Source of the DNA: Struthio camelus
Lineage: Eukaryota > Chordata > Aves > Struthioniformes > Struthionidae
DNA length: 64,000 bases
Reading direction: 5' to 3'
Assembly (NCBI RefSeq): GCF_040807025.1
Contig: NC_090982.1
Location: 51,009,112 to 51,073,111 of the forward strand
Shown here: one piece after another, positions 1 through 11,647 of the stretch
Layout: the number at the start of each line of letters is the position of its first letter
Numbering within the stretch: position 1 is the first letter of the stretch
Made by a program: the position numbers and the translations under genes
Notes under the pieces: model-generated
Database searches by the model: none
Told to the model about the DNA's origin: nothing
What the model saw: the letters and a program-made list of their open reading frames with translations, nothing else

Positions 1-1681
1 TTGCAATCCAGGAATTGCATAGGTGAAAACAGCATTTGAATGTAAGTATCTTACTTAATAATCTAATGCATTAATTCACTGATTTAGAAATTTGGTTTGT
101 TCGTATAACTTGCTGAGGAAGACTTGATAGATTAATCAGCGAGGACTGATTTAGGCTAATAGCTTTCCCTCCTGTGGCCAGCATATAAGGTTATTTATGA
201 GATGAGAAAGAAAAGCAAAGGCAACCAGTTTGCAGGAAAAAAAGATGAGAGAGGCTGGAAAACTGCATGACAGATCTGGGCTGTGCTGTTGAAATATAGT
301 AAAAGCACAAAAGAAAATCAGAGTACTTAGTGTAGGAAGAAAAGCACAGTCGTTTTTAAAAGTGCAGCACATCTTGTTTGTGAGGTGTAGAGGGAGTTTT
401 CCCAAAGTGTTTACCAACTACAGTATGTGCTTGAGGGGAAAAATGTAATAATGCAAGAAGCAAATCTAGTGAGTCTCATATTTGTTTCAAAAGGGGGAAA
501 TACGTATGCACACACATACATATGAACTACAACTGAATCTCTGAATGGTGCTTTTCTTGAAAGAAGGCAAAGCAACTCAATAGGCCATATTGGCACCACC
601 AAAAGGATAGTGTGGACATGAATTATTGAAAGCGTAGCAGGAACTTTGCTGTGATACATGCTTTTCATGCACAATTCTTGCTTCCTTGCAAACAAGGATG
701 TGTGATGCTTGTTCCTTGGCCTGTAAGGGAATGAGCGTATTCTGGGTTTACATTTTTGTCAGGAAAAGAAAGATCAAATTGTATCCTGATTCTTTAGATA
801 AGTAGTTGTTTATGGCCCTGATAGTCCAGGTGGCAACATTTTGAACTGGAGGACATATTTTCTGCTATCAGGGTAGTTAGGCTCCATAATTGAAATGGCA
901 TCCCTAGGACTTCTGCCATAGAACTGACCTGAACCAGGTTCCCATAGAAATCAGAGGCAGTCGGAAGGCCCGAATGAATTCAGGGGAATGGCTTTGCTTG
1001 CCCAGGAATGAAATCTAGAATCTCAAAGAGAATGGAGATCACTGATGTTGATGGAGCAGGGAAGATCTTTGTTTGATACAGAACTTGAAAGCTAATGATA
1101 ATTCTGTGGAATGCACAATGCCCTGGCAGGGAGGAACAAGGAGATATTCTTTACCATCTTTGTGAATGGACTTAGCCACACAAAATGGTGGATTGTGAAA
1201 ATCGTCACTTCAGATAAGCTAAGGATGGAAAAAACACAAGGAAAAAGGAATGTAACACATGTAAGATAAATTTGTATGTATTTGTATACATTTATACGCT
1301 CACATACACACATATATTTGACATGGTGAATCTACATTGCTGCTCAGATAGAATTGTGTTAGGCATAATCCGTTGCTTTTGGCTAGATCCTTGCTCTATT
1401 CCAATCTTTAGAATTCTTTCCTCCTGCCTTGCAGTTTCCTGGCATGTGCACTTTCTGTTACCTTGCTGCATGTTCCTTTTTCCTGGGTCAGTGGAGATAA
1501 ATCAAATAAAATTCAGCCTTCTTCTTTGTGGCAGCCCACTTGTAATGCACAGCTATCTCTTCTCAAGTGTTTGTACTCTTCAGGACCATTTGGTTTCCAT
1601 CCTGAATCAGTTTTGCACTCAGACAGCTTTACTTCGTGATATCAGATCTGCTAACCTTGTAGATTAGTCTTTTGTGTGTTG
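1..1681. other. Gene-free AT-rich stretch
   Basis: I see no exon, RNA gene or intact repeat here. Open frames on both strands are short and lack recognisable domains. At 1,272-1,320 the sequence alternates TATG and CACA-type steps, a degraded simple repeat that opens a spurious reading frame. Around 870-1,010 there are phrases vaguely like a common old sauropsid repeat, too diverged to call. Confidence 0.6.
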
Positions 1682-1965
1682 TACTGCATTGAAAGCCTTC
1701 TTGAAGTGGTGGTAAATTATGTCCTCAGCTTTTCCCCTGCCGACTCTTAGTATTAGCTCTTCAAAAGATTCTGTGAGATTTATTACCCAGGCTTTTTCTT
1801 TTCTGAGTCCATGCTGTGACTATCTTTAATGAAACTACACCTCACTAAGTGCCCCTCAATCATATTGCTGACTGGTACTTCTGGTATTTTCTTCTCTAGT
1901 GAAGCAGTCTTACATTTCTTTGATCCTAAGGTCTTACTAGTTGGTTTAGTCCTTAGGAAACTGCT
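1682..1965 (-). mobile_element. Dead CR1/L3-type LINE fragment (reverse transcriptase part)
   Basis: Read on the minus strand, 1,682-1,726 translates to a peptide ending in HHFKKAFN. This corresponds to the reverse-transcriptase palm motif that reads approximately YLDFxKAFD in CR1-type LINEs. The aspartate expected for catalysis is replaced by histidine, so the copy is inactive. Just upstream in the element's own direction (plus 1,791-1,830) the minus strand encodes IKDSHSMDSEKKK, which resembles the SQHGFxKGK-like block of the same enzyme. The order and spacing of the two blocks fit the family. Stops and frame changes occur between them and no other part of the LINE is recognisable, so this is an isolated old fragment. 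The family assignment comes from remembered consensus phrases; the exact subfamily is not resolved. Confidence 0.75.
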
Positions 1966-3443
1966 CCAATTTCTATGTAACTTTAAATGTTTTTGATAAA
2001 GGACCTGAAACATTGCAATCCCTAACAGCTTTCCCTTTTCCTTCAGAACCGTGGACTATAAAAAGGCCTAAAAGCTACTTTTCAACGGGAATGATCCAAA
2101 GTAATGTAAGCATGCCTTTTTCTCTTCCTGTCAAAGGGTCTTCAGGTTATTCTACTACTTCTCTTAGCGTTTTCTGAAAACTTATAAAACAGTGAAAGTA
2201 GAAACGCTGCACATTATTACTACTTTGTGGACAAAAGAAGCACGCATTCACAGGAACGGAAGTTTATGTTAACCTTCAGTACGTTCTGTAGGAAGCAAAT
2301 GAAGTGAATCTCTTACTTTATATAAAAGAAAGAGCTGTACATTTTCAGATTAACTTCATTTTATGTGTTCTTAGCATTCCTTTTGAATGCAGAAAGGGAA
2401 TTAATTAGCTTGTTATGTTAGCTTCAGATATCTGTCCACAAAAGTTTTATAAATGTTAAATATCATAGAGTCTCTGCATTTATCTACAGCAACTTGAAGG
2501 TTTTACTTTGAGCAGAGTCAGAATGATGATGGAATGAAAAACTAGCAATGATGGAAGATTTTACCTCGAAGTTCCAGAAATCAGTTATTTTAAGATAAGA
2601 AGAAACATTTAGAGCAATCTGAGTGCATAGAGAGACTAATAATAGGATATTTGCACCATATAGCCATGTATGTAGAATATATGTTTCAAAACAGTAAAGC
2701 ACCACATCAATAGTAAAGTAAGTTAGCCTGAAACAAAAGCAATGCAGAAGCAAAGTCTTGGAACACGTTCTTCAGAAAAGCATAACCCAACACAATAAAC
2801 AAGTAAGAAGTATTATGTCATCCTGTCACTTTTTCTTAAAATTACAGATGCAATGAGGGACTGTTTCTAAATGGACCACTTGTTGCCTTCTCTGTCCCTG
2901 AATATCTATTCCACTCCCTATCAAACCAAAAGTCAACCCAAATTTCAATGGTGACTGGCCTATTCCTTACTTTCCTGCCCTCGCAGTCATATTTTTCCTT
3001 TAAGAATACCCGTATAGCACCAGTCCTTTCTGTTCACTTGAAAATGTTCATCTTCTGATTGAGGAGCTCTGCCTTTCTTTTTACAAAGCTGATAAATTTT
3101 TCTGCAACCACTTTGAATTGCTTAATATTACTGTCATTCGAAACTGTATGTTCTTCCATAATAAGGTGACCAGTACGGCATACATTATTCTAAGTTAGCC
3201 TCGCTAATGCCTTACGTGGTATTAAATATAAATTGGATGAAATTTTTCTAATGCCTCTTTTCAATCTAGTGTTTCTATTGTTAATTACTCTGCATGATAA
3301 TTCAGTGTTTATCAAGGGATTCCAGATCCTATTCATCCCCTATATTTATAGAGAAAGTGACTTTAGTTTGATATATTTCCTTCTGTACCGACTTTTTCAT
3401 TCCATCTCATGTCTAGTTACTGTTGCTGCTGCCTGTCATATTA
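1966..3443. other. Gene-free AT-rich stretch
   Basis: No supported gene. An 18-base word at 2,529-2,546 recurs exactly at 4,485-4,502. The short open frames here have no recognisable domain and no convincing flanking splice sites. Confidence 0.55.
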
Positions 3444-3560
3444 TAAGTCTTATTATTGCTATAAATAGTTATACGTAGGTAGCTCCTGAAGGCTTTGATC
3501 AGGTTCTGGATGTTGTAGAAACATAACACCTGTCCGAAGAAGCTTGTAACTGAAAAGCTT
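3444..3560 (+). repeat. Possible ancient interspersed-repeat tail
   Basis: An ATTATT-rich run is followed by phrases close to a widespread old sauropsid repeat tail (a 'tagcaccta...gatcagg...ctgtacaaacac...gaagagcttacaa' pattern). Here the corresponding words are gtagctcctgaagg, tgatcaggttctgg, tgtagaaacataaca and cgaagaagcttgtaac. Similarity is partial and I cannot name the family. It may be the 3' end of a LINE or of a tRNA-derived SINE. Confidence 0.4.
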
Positions 3561-6500
3561 ACTTTCCTAAAATAATCACACTTGTGTAGAGCCTATACCA
3601 AACTGTTTTGTTTGTTCTGCAGTGACCTAATTTCCAGTGAGAAGCCAAAAGCTGTTCTTTCTTAGGCTGAACTACAGAGTTGGGGATCTCAAGAGGTAGG
3701 AAAGTTTGCACAAGTTTGACTTACTGCACTGTTTAAGGGGTGCTAACATCAGTGGTACTTTAGATTATTCACATTTTTAAGAATGAAGCATTTTCCCAGA
3801 TGTAGACAAGGTATAATAGCAGTTGCCTTTTCAAGATTCCAGTGTAAAAATGAGAAATGAGCAAGTCTTCAGATAAAACTCATCCCTATTTCCTATCAGA
3901 AATGATTTCATTATGTGAAGACAGCAGCTGAGATTCTTCAGAAATTAACCTTTAAAATGTATTGCATGTTCCTCTGTCTACATTTCCTGGATTAAATGGA
4001 CTGTGGCAAGACAGATACTAAATACAGCCTTTACCAACTAATACTTTGCTAGAGAGTACAGGGGATGCATGATTCTCCTTTCAGTAATTAGCTTTGCACT
4101 TCAAGATAGCATAAAGTGCACTAATCTTGAAAGAATGCAGTCAGTTCCTTATTAGTTGCTGATTGTATGTAGACCTATCAACTACTGATGGAGAAGTACT
4201 TAAACTACTTCAAGGCACACTTCAGGTTAAATGTTATTCCCATTCTTTTATCAGAAAGTAGATGTGAAAGAAATCTTTATTAAACTGTATCTATAATTTC
4301 ACTTAAAATCCAGCATTCAATCTCAAAAATAAAACCAGCTGTGCCCCATCCCTCCCCTATTCCACACAGGGTAGTACTGCATTGAGCACAGAGGATCTGA
4401 CATACTGCTTTTTAATTTCTAAGGTTTTTGTTGTAGTTTGGTAAAACCATGTTGAGCTTGAGTGAGCTGAGTCATATGTAGAGTATGGAATGAAAAACTA
4501 GCTGCTTGACTGAACTACTACCTTCTCTGTCAGTAAGACCCAAACTAAAATACGCATAAACATGCTAAGTAGTGTCATACAACTGGCATTGTCCCCTTGA
4601 TCACAGTAAGAATAATTATTAAGACCTTTTTCAGGAAATAAAAGTAGGGTTCCAATACTGGCTCTAGCCAAGGCTGCCTTAGGTGAAACTGAAAGAAGGA
4701 GTGATTTTTATTGGTATGCCTGATTTTAGTGATATTTTAGTGATATTATGTACTTACCTCAGTCTTATAACACTCAGGAGCATAGTTCATAAAATAAACA
4801 GAAGGGGTAAAACTTTAGTGTCACCATTTATTAAAATAGTCGCTTTATATATAGTTATCTTTGCTCAGGGGAGTACTGGCAAATATTTACCTCTAAAGAA
4901 AAAAATATGTTTGAAAGGATAATGATCCTTAAGGACTGAATCCCCCTTCCAATCTTTCCTCAAAGCTGAGGTAGTAACTGAGTGGTAAGAGTGCTCATCA
5001 CCCTTCTGGGCAGTGACACTTCTGAAACACTTCAGGTTCTTCAGTACCAAATAGATACTGACTAACTCTAGGCTTCTCCCATACAGTCTGTATCAGGTTT
5101 CAGAAGTGACGTTATCCTTTTTAAGGCAGTCTAAAGAACTACTGTCTTCATTATTAGTTAAATGTGTCATCTCTAGTATTGCCTGTAGTTCTCCTTCAGG
5201 CAGACTCTTGCTGTAATGATTAGGTATATGTATACACTCTCCTTTCCGTGACATGCTTTGGGGCAAAGGAAGGAGGAAGTATTGGATTTCATTGCAGCCT
5301 TGATATGAATACCACAAATTCACAGCCTACTTTATTAACAAAGGAAACTTTTTGTGGCATTTGAAAGGAAAGAGTATTCAAGCACAATAATTGTAATATC
5401 AGTGTGCAACTGATCTACAAAATTATACTTTCTCTTCTCTTATTCAGAAGTATCTACTCACATTGCAACATTTTTATAAGTTGTTTTGCCCTGCTTTGAT
5501 GTAGCCATTTAAATGCCATGAAAACTACTACTTGTGTCATGCTTTTTCTTTTATTTAAAGGCAGTTCAGCATACTGTATCCCTCTGCAGCAAATTAATAA
5601 GCAGTGTTTCTTATAGTTCTCTTGATCTCTTTGGATTCTAGAAAATTGCTTTTAACTTGATGTGTGTTTTTATCCTTTTACATAAGATGCTAATTTGCAT
5701 CTGAGTTTCAGCTTTAGTGCTTACAAGCGTTCGTTACACTTCTTATCCATTGTTCTCATAATCAAATGTTAGATAGAGATTCACTTCTTTATCAGTTGCT
5801 GAAATTACTACTGTGTTTTTAACAATCTGGTGCCAAAAGTAAGGACTAGACTGTCTGGCTGGACTAGACCCGTCTGGATATTGTTGGCAGAGATGGAAAT
5901 GGCTCAGTTTTTTTGAAAAGATAACATTATTTGTGCCTAGAAACAGATGGAATTATGCTGTCTGTCAAACTGTATTCCTTGTATAAAATTAATTCCTAAA
6001 GGAAAGATGAAGTTCTACTGCAGCAAGAATTTTCTCCAAATATAAATGAGACGTAGAATTGAATAATGAGTTTTAAAGGCATATTTTGTCTCACTAAGAG
6101 TTATTGGAATTTTTGTTGTGAGGGACACTTGAGATGCTGGGTTAAATTATGACCTTTAGTCCACTTGTGCTAAGGTAGAAGAAAAATAGAAAGAAAGAAT
6201 GATATTCAGAAAAAGGGCACCACTTCCAAAATAAATGGATACGTATTTGTGTAGTGTGAATGTTATCCAAACACACAAATGCACACACCCCTATAGAAAG
6301 CTACAGGCAGAGGGAATAGAAGGCGAAAAAAATTATCTCTTCACATACTCCTGGATCTTGGTGACAGAATCATTCTTATATCCAAAGCTAACGTGTGAGC
6401 TTGCAATCTGCACATCCACGCTCAAGTATTATGTTGATTGTAGAAACAGTAATCCACAAACCAGAGCAGAACAAGGACAGAAAACATTGGCTACATGAAT

Positions 6501-9500
6501 TAGCTGTCCTAACTAACTACTTAATGAGGCTATGAAAGTCAAAGATACTCAGTTTGTGTTCAAATGAGGTCTTCACGTGATTTTAAAGTATGGAATTAGC
6601 CTGGTGACTATGTTTTCAGGAACCAGCTCTTTGGAAAGTAGGCTGCATTTGAGATGCTCAAAATTGCCTAACAGAAAGAAAGCACATCTCAAAGTACCGT
6701 GTAGAATAAGTTTAAGAATTTGACTAATCGAGTAATTCCCATTCAGCATATTTCCCAAAATAGTGAATCTAAGATGAGATTCCAGTCATGGCTTGCTGGC
6801 TCCTCTTGTCCCCACTACGCGCAGTGGAACGGGCTGAGCATTTTTGCCCCCTCAGCATTTTTCTTGTCTTCCCTGACAGACTGAAGTTGAGGAGGAAACT
6901 TTTGAATATTTCCAGACTCTGTTTCTTCCCCAAAGCAAAGAGCAAAAGTTTTTGCCCAGGAAATACTTGAAAATTATAATTTCCCTTGTTTTCAGTCCAT
7001 AAGTTCTAGTGGGAATTGCTTGAGCCACTGAGTTGTAGAGAACCATTGCAACCAGTTTTTCTCCTGATTTTCCTCATGTCTTGTTTTCCTCATGGTCTCA
7101 TGTTCCTCATGGTTTCATTTTTTACTCTACTGCTTGCTTCTTTGATCCAGCTCTACTGAGTTTCTCTCCCATATGTTTATTACCTTCTTTTCTTCCTAGA
7201 AATTTTTTTCTGCTACCTCTGAACATCACACTGAGGGTTATTAATTAATGTAAGTAATTCAGTGACCTCTTTCCAAAATTAATTTAAACAATAAACCTGG
7301 AATAAAATTTTTTAACCTAAATTAGTGTGCACCTGTTCCTCCTTACACTTTTTTTCCATACTGGTCTCTGAAGTCCTGGATGCTGGGTCTCAGCAATATG
7401 ACTAATTTGCAGCGCCTAGTGCCAGCTGTTTCCTGTCAGATTTCTGGATTAGAAGGATACAGAATGCAAAACAGCCCTACTTTCCCAGAATTCCCACAGA
7501 GACATTGGTGATGAAAACTGTAGCAACAGGGCCTTTATAAATTTGGGGTATAAATCTGGATTACTGCTCTACTGTGCCATAGACATGAGGTCTGAAATCT
7601 TCCTTTGAGAGCTTCTGTGTGTGTGTTCATGATACAAGATCAGCTAATTTATGGAGAAGTCACAGTGTATCATCCCTCCCTTCGTTATTTCTTTTAAACA
7701 ATTTCAATGAACTGCAAGGAAAAATTTCTTTCCTATCATCATACTGAAACCAAACACCTTTCTTCTTTTTGTGACGGTAAGACATGAGAATTTCAAATAC
7801 ATGCTTTTTTCCTTCAGCAAATACGCCGTGGAAAACTGAATTTGAGTTGACAAATTTAGGAAGAAGATTTTTCTTCTGTGATATTTTCTTTGAAAATTCC
7901 TTTTTTTTTTGACAGGCTATAATTTTATTGTGATTGAATTACATGTAAGCTACAAAGTGCTAGGAGGAGCCATTTGTTATTAAGAGCATTAGAAAGCTTT
8001 TTCTAAAACCTTTGGCAGGCCAATTTAAAAATAATTATAACTGTAAACTAATTAGTTGATGCCCTTGTAAACTGTCAGAAAATTCATTTGGGACCCAATG
8101 CAACATCTGAAACTTTAAAGAACAGGTATTCTGCGTACAAACACGGGGGTTTAGTGTTAAATCTCAACTGAGTTTGAAATTTGGAAGTATTTTATTGCCC
8201 CCTTGGTCTGGGCCAAGACCATTCATTTGAAGAAAAGGCAGAACAAGTCTGTGCAGGGATTCCAGGAGTGGACACTAAAGTAAGATGATTTTCCTATTTA
8301 GCGAGTTTACTGCTGCACTTCCTGGGAGAAATTTTAACTGGCCAATGAAAAGGAGAAGCAGTAGGAAATCTCTAGATACCATGTGTGTTTCATTTCTTCA
8401 TTTATTTGTACGATTGTTTATTCTAGAATTAACTTCGGCTTTTGTAGGAGGATGATTTTATGAGTATTTTAACAATACTCGTATAACAATAGTGTCCAGT
8501 ATATCTTTGACAAATAACTTTTCTGTATAGAACAGTTAGTCTGCTATGGAAAAAAATGGAAATATACATGTAAAATAAAAATAAAATATATTAGGATCTG
8601 TATTCCCTCAGTATTGTGTCCCTAGTGGAAGTTAATATGGAGAACCATAGACATTTTTTCTTTCTTAAATGTAGGGTAGGTGAATGAATTCTTTTGAACA
8701 GCCAAGGAGAATTACTGCAGATCTGTAAAATCAAATACATTAGGGAATATAACAAAACAGCTGGACTTTTCATCTCTTTTTTTTTTTAAAGTACAGCTAC
8801 ATTGATTCATTTAAAGAATTTTTCTGATGTATCTGGACACCATCTAAGCACAATTATACTCGTAAGTAAGGTGTCCAAACACAGCTTTGATCTGTCTGTG
8901 AATCACACAATTCATTGATTAGATGAATAGTAAAAATTGGCATTTCTAATAAACTAATGGAAAACCGAGCAACCTAATTTAAAAAATCTGGTAACACATA
9001 CTCTTCCTATGAAAATGTACAAACAAGACAAGCTCTAACTTCTTTTAGTTTAATCAGTATCTTCTTTTTCTGCTGATAATATGTAAAAATATTAGGATAT
9101 TTTGAGAACCAGTATTTATATACACATTAATATGCTTATCCTGAAACCCTCCCGTTCTTGAAGCTGGAAATTTCACATTTAACAAAACTGCAGTACCCAG
9201 AAACATCAGTTGATGCACCTTCAGAATAAATAATTTCTTTTTGTCTAGAAGTAGGTTGCAGTTCAAATCCTGGCCTCTAATCTATCTCTTCTCTCCACTC
9301 CTACCCCCCAACTCCTAACAGTGGATACCTTCTTCAGAGTCAGTGTGTTTGGGATGGAGTGATGGAAGGTCACAAACTACAAGATTTCTCTCATCCCCAG
9401 GTAAAAATGGGGTCTATGTCCTGAATAAAATTAGATAGCTCATGATTTCTGAGATAGGGATTTGAACACAGCGAGATCCATTTTTAAGTATAAAAGCTAA

Positions 9501-10414
9501 ATCCAGTATGAATTTTGTGGCCTTTATTAGGAAAGAGGATAGAAACATACTGCTGACTATCGTATGACAATACAATATGGCAATATGAGAAGAAAGAAGG
9601 AAATATATTAGACTCTTGCCTGTTTCTTTTTATGCTGGATAATACTGAGAATAAGAAAGAGAGGGAAATTCACGAAGGCAGCGAAAGAAAAGGAAGAGAG
9701 AATGAGACCAAAAACAGTGAAATGCATTAAAATAAATAAACAAATAAATATATAAAAACCATTTAGCTTTTTCACCCAAACACCACAGGCTGCTTTAAAA
9801 TTAGGAGACCCAAAGGTATTATAAATGATTAAACTGAGATGAGGAAAAGGACCCTCTCCGTGGAGGAGAGCACAAAATAAGAAAGTGGTAGTTAGCTCCA
9901 GATTTAGATCAATACCAAGTTCCATAGCATAGCTTCAGGGATAATCAAATTGTGAACTTAATTTGGATTATGGTAAAGACTGAGTTCAATACAAAGGTTC
10001 TATAGTTATTTTGATCAACTCTGTAACAGTCTGAGATTCTTGGACACTTTTGTTGAACCTTTATGAATTTAATCAAAATGAAGCTGTTTAGAAAATAATA
10101 CTGAAACAGCCATAGATTCAGCCATTACAACTAAAGTCCACGGTTATGAGTAGTTGGGCAGTACTCGAAGTTGCTCTTCATGTGAGGGTGTGATGGGAGT
10201 GCATGGAGATGTTTTGCCTTCATATCCATCTTTGGCCTGCATATCCATGATGTGTAGTCCAGAAGTAATGGCTGCAGCAAGGACAATCTGGGTTCAGAAT
10301 AAAAAAGATCATGAAACGCTACAAGGGATTGGCTAGAAAAGTTCATCCCTGTCATTAAGAGAAATTTTTGTTTGACTTGTCCAGGAATGACAAAGAAAAC
10401 ACTGGTTCTGCCAT
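3561..10414. other. Gene-free AT-rich stretch
   Basis: No exon or RNA gene supported. It contains an 11-base tandem duplication at about 4,723-4,745, three loosely spaced copies of a TTCCTCATG word at about 7,069-7,113, and an AAAT/AAAC-rich simple repeat at 9,729-9,758. The stretch 7,900-8,110 is rich in homeodomain-like AATTA words and could be a conserved noncoding element, but sequence alone does not show it. Confidence 0.55.
9729..9758. repeat. (AAAT)n-like simple repeat
   Basis: About 30 bases of AAATAAAT/AAACAAAT units. It may be the degraded A-rich tail of a retroposon or a plain microsatellite; nothing upstream settles this. Confidence 0.7.
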
Positions 10415-10455
10415 TGGGCTTTTTGAGGTCCCTTTTAGTCCTATAATCCTGCCTT
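10415..10455 (+). mobile_element. Probable CR1 3' terminus, degraded
   Basis: The words gaggtcccttttagtcc and tataatcctg match, with several substitutions, the characteristic CR1 3' end (gaggtcccttccaaccc followed by a tatgattctg-type terminal unit). Only this terminal piece is recognisable; the 150 bases upstream are too diverged. Orientation is plus, opposite to the other CR1 pieces in the window. Confidence 0.5.
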
Positions 10456-10577
10456 ATAGATGGGCATCATATTGGCTTTGCTAGGCTCAACAAGCCAAGC
10501 TTCTACATTCTCAATTTTTCCATTTGCGAACACAAATGAATTTACAGAAATAAAAGCAAGACTTACAGGTATTCATT

Positions 10578-10599
10578 CTAATTGTGTAGACACAATTAG
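10578..10599. repeat. 22-bp near-perfect palindrome (10+2+10)
   Basis: CTAATTGTGT and ACACAATTAG are exact reverse complements separated by AG. Two further ATTGT words follow within 40 bases (near 10,602 and 10,629). ATTGT/ACAAT is the core recognised by SOX-family HMG proteins, so a clustered binding site is possible; that is inference. Confidence 0.85.
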
Positions 10600-11605
10600 T
10601 CCAATTGTGACTACTTTAAATACATTAATTGTAACAACATTTAAATGAAGTTATTCCTAGTTGCATAAGAATGTTATGATTAATGACGTTTTAGTATTCA
10701 GACTATCACTTAATTATCTTTACATGTTCCTGTCAGACACTGTGTCTATGCAAGAGAGTAAGGTTGGAGGAGCTTATGAGAATATAAATGGACTTCTTTT
10801 TTCTTGATCTGTCACTGAGTGATTTACGATAAGGATTGAATGTGTCTTCTGAAAATTCTGAGCCTCCGAGGAAATAAACGGAAGTAGTAGGCAAAACTCT
10901 GACAACACTGTTCTAGGGGAAAACAGAAGCTCAGAAGGTTTAAAAAAAAAAGGAAGAACGACCATGGGAGCTGCTGAATTTTTGTTAGCTGTGGGTTAGC
11001 TCAGACACAAAAAGTAAAATGGGAACAACGAAAAGATTAAAAATGCTGTGGACTAATTTAGGCATGGCACAGGACAGTGGAACTACAGGAATAGCTTTAT
11101 CCATCCTGTGGCTTCTTGTTGAATAGCAAAGATAACTATGTTAATGTTGAGAATGAGCTAAAAAATGTGTTTTGTCCAAAACACTGAAGTACCTCGGATT
11201 GGCTTGTGACATGAGAAAACAGGAGAAATCTTTCCTCCTGGTATAAGCAAGGAATATAATGAAATGATTAAATATAGTGTCTTTTGTGTGGAGGAAATGA
11301 AGCTGACGGGAAACAGAAGTTTTCAAAGATGAGACAAAATGTGTTTACTGATGAAGGCATATGAGGAGCCTTTGGGCATGTGCAATGAATGGAGCATACA
11401 GATGCTACCAAATTTGCACCTTTTCACCTATCCCATATCCGAAAAAATAAAATACTAAAAAATCTCAGCTAAAAGTTGTTGGATCATGAATGTATCTGAT
11501 GAAATCAGCAAGAATAATAGAGATATTGTTAAAAATACTGGATGACTAGAACTCAGGGAAAGGTAAGAGTTCATGTCAGTTGTTCAACAAAGCAATGTGA
11601 TATTT

Positions 11606-11647
11606 AAAAAAAGAGAGGGAGGGAGGGAGAGAGAAAGAGAGAGAGAA
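11606..11647. repeat. GA/GGGA purine simple repeat
   Basis: A continuous purine run of AG dinucleotides and GGGA units about 40 bases long, preceded by seven A. Confidence 0.85.

Noticed and set aside
1272..1667. 131-codon plus-strand open frame
   Set aside because: Starts inside TATG/CA-type simple sequence and lies next to a minus-strand LINE relic; the peptide is hydrophobic noise from T-rich DNA.
4967..4976. let-7-like seed word TGAGGTAGTA
   Set aside because: No complementary arm follows at hairpin distance and the rest of the mature sequence does not match.
9255..9275. GTTCAAATCC, tRNA B-box or MIR-like word
   Set aside because: No A box, cloverleaf or further MIR similarity around it.
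10230..10275. Phrase resembling the 'tccatgatg...tagtcc' motif of old hAT-type elements
   Set aside because: Too short and no terminal inverted repeats.
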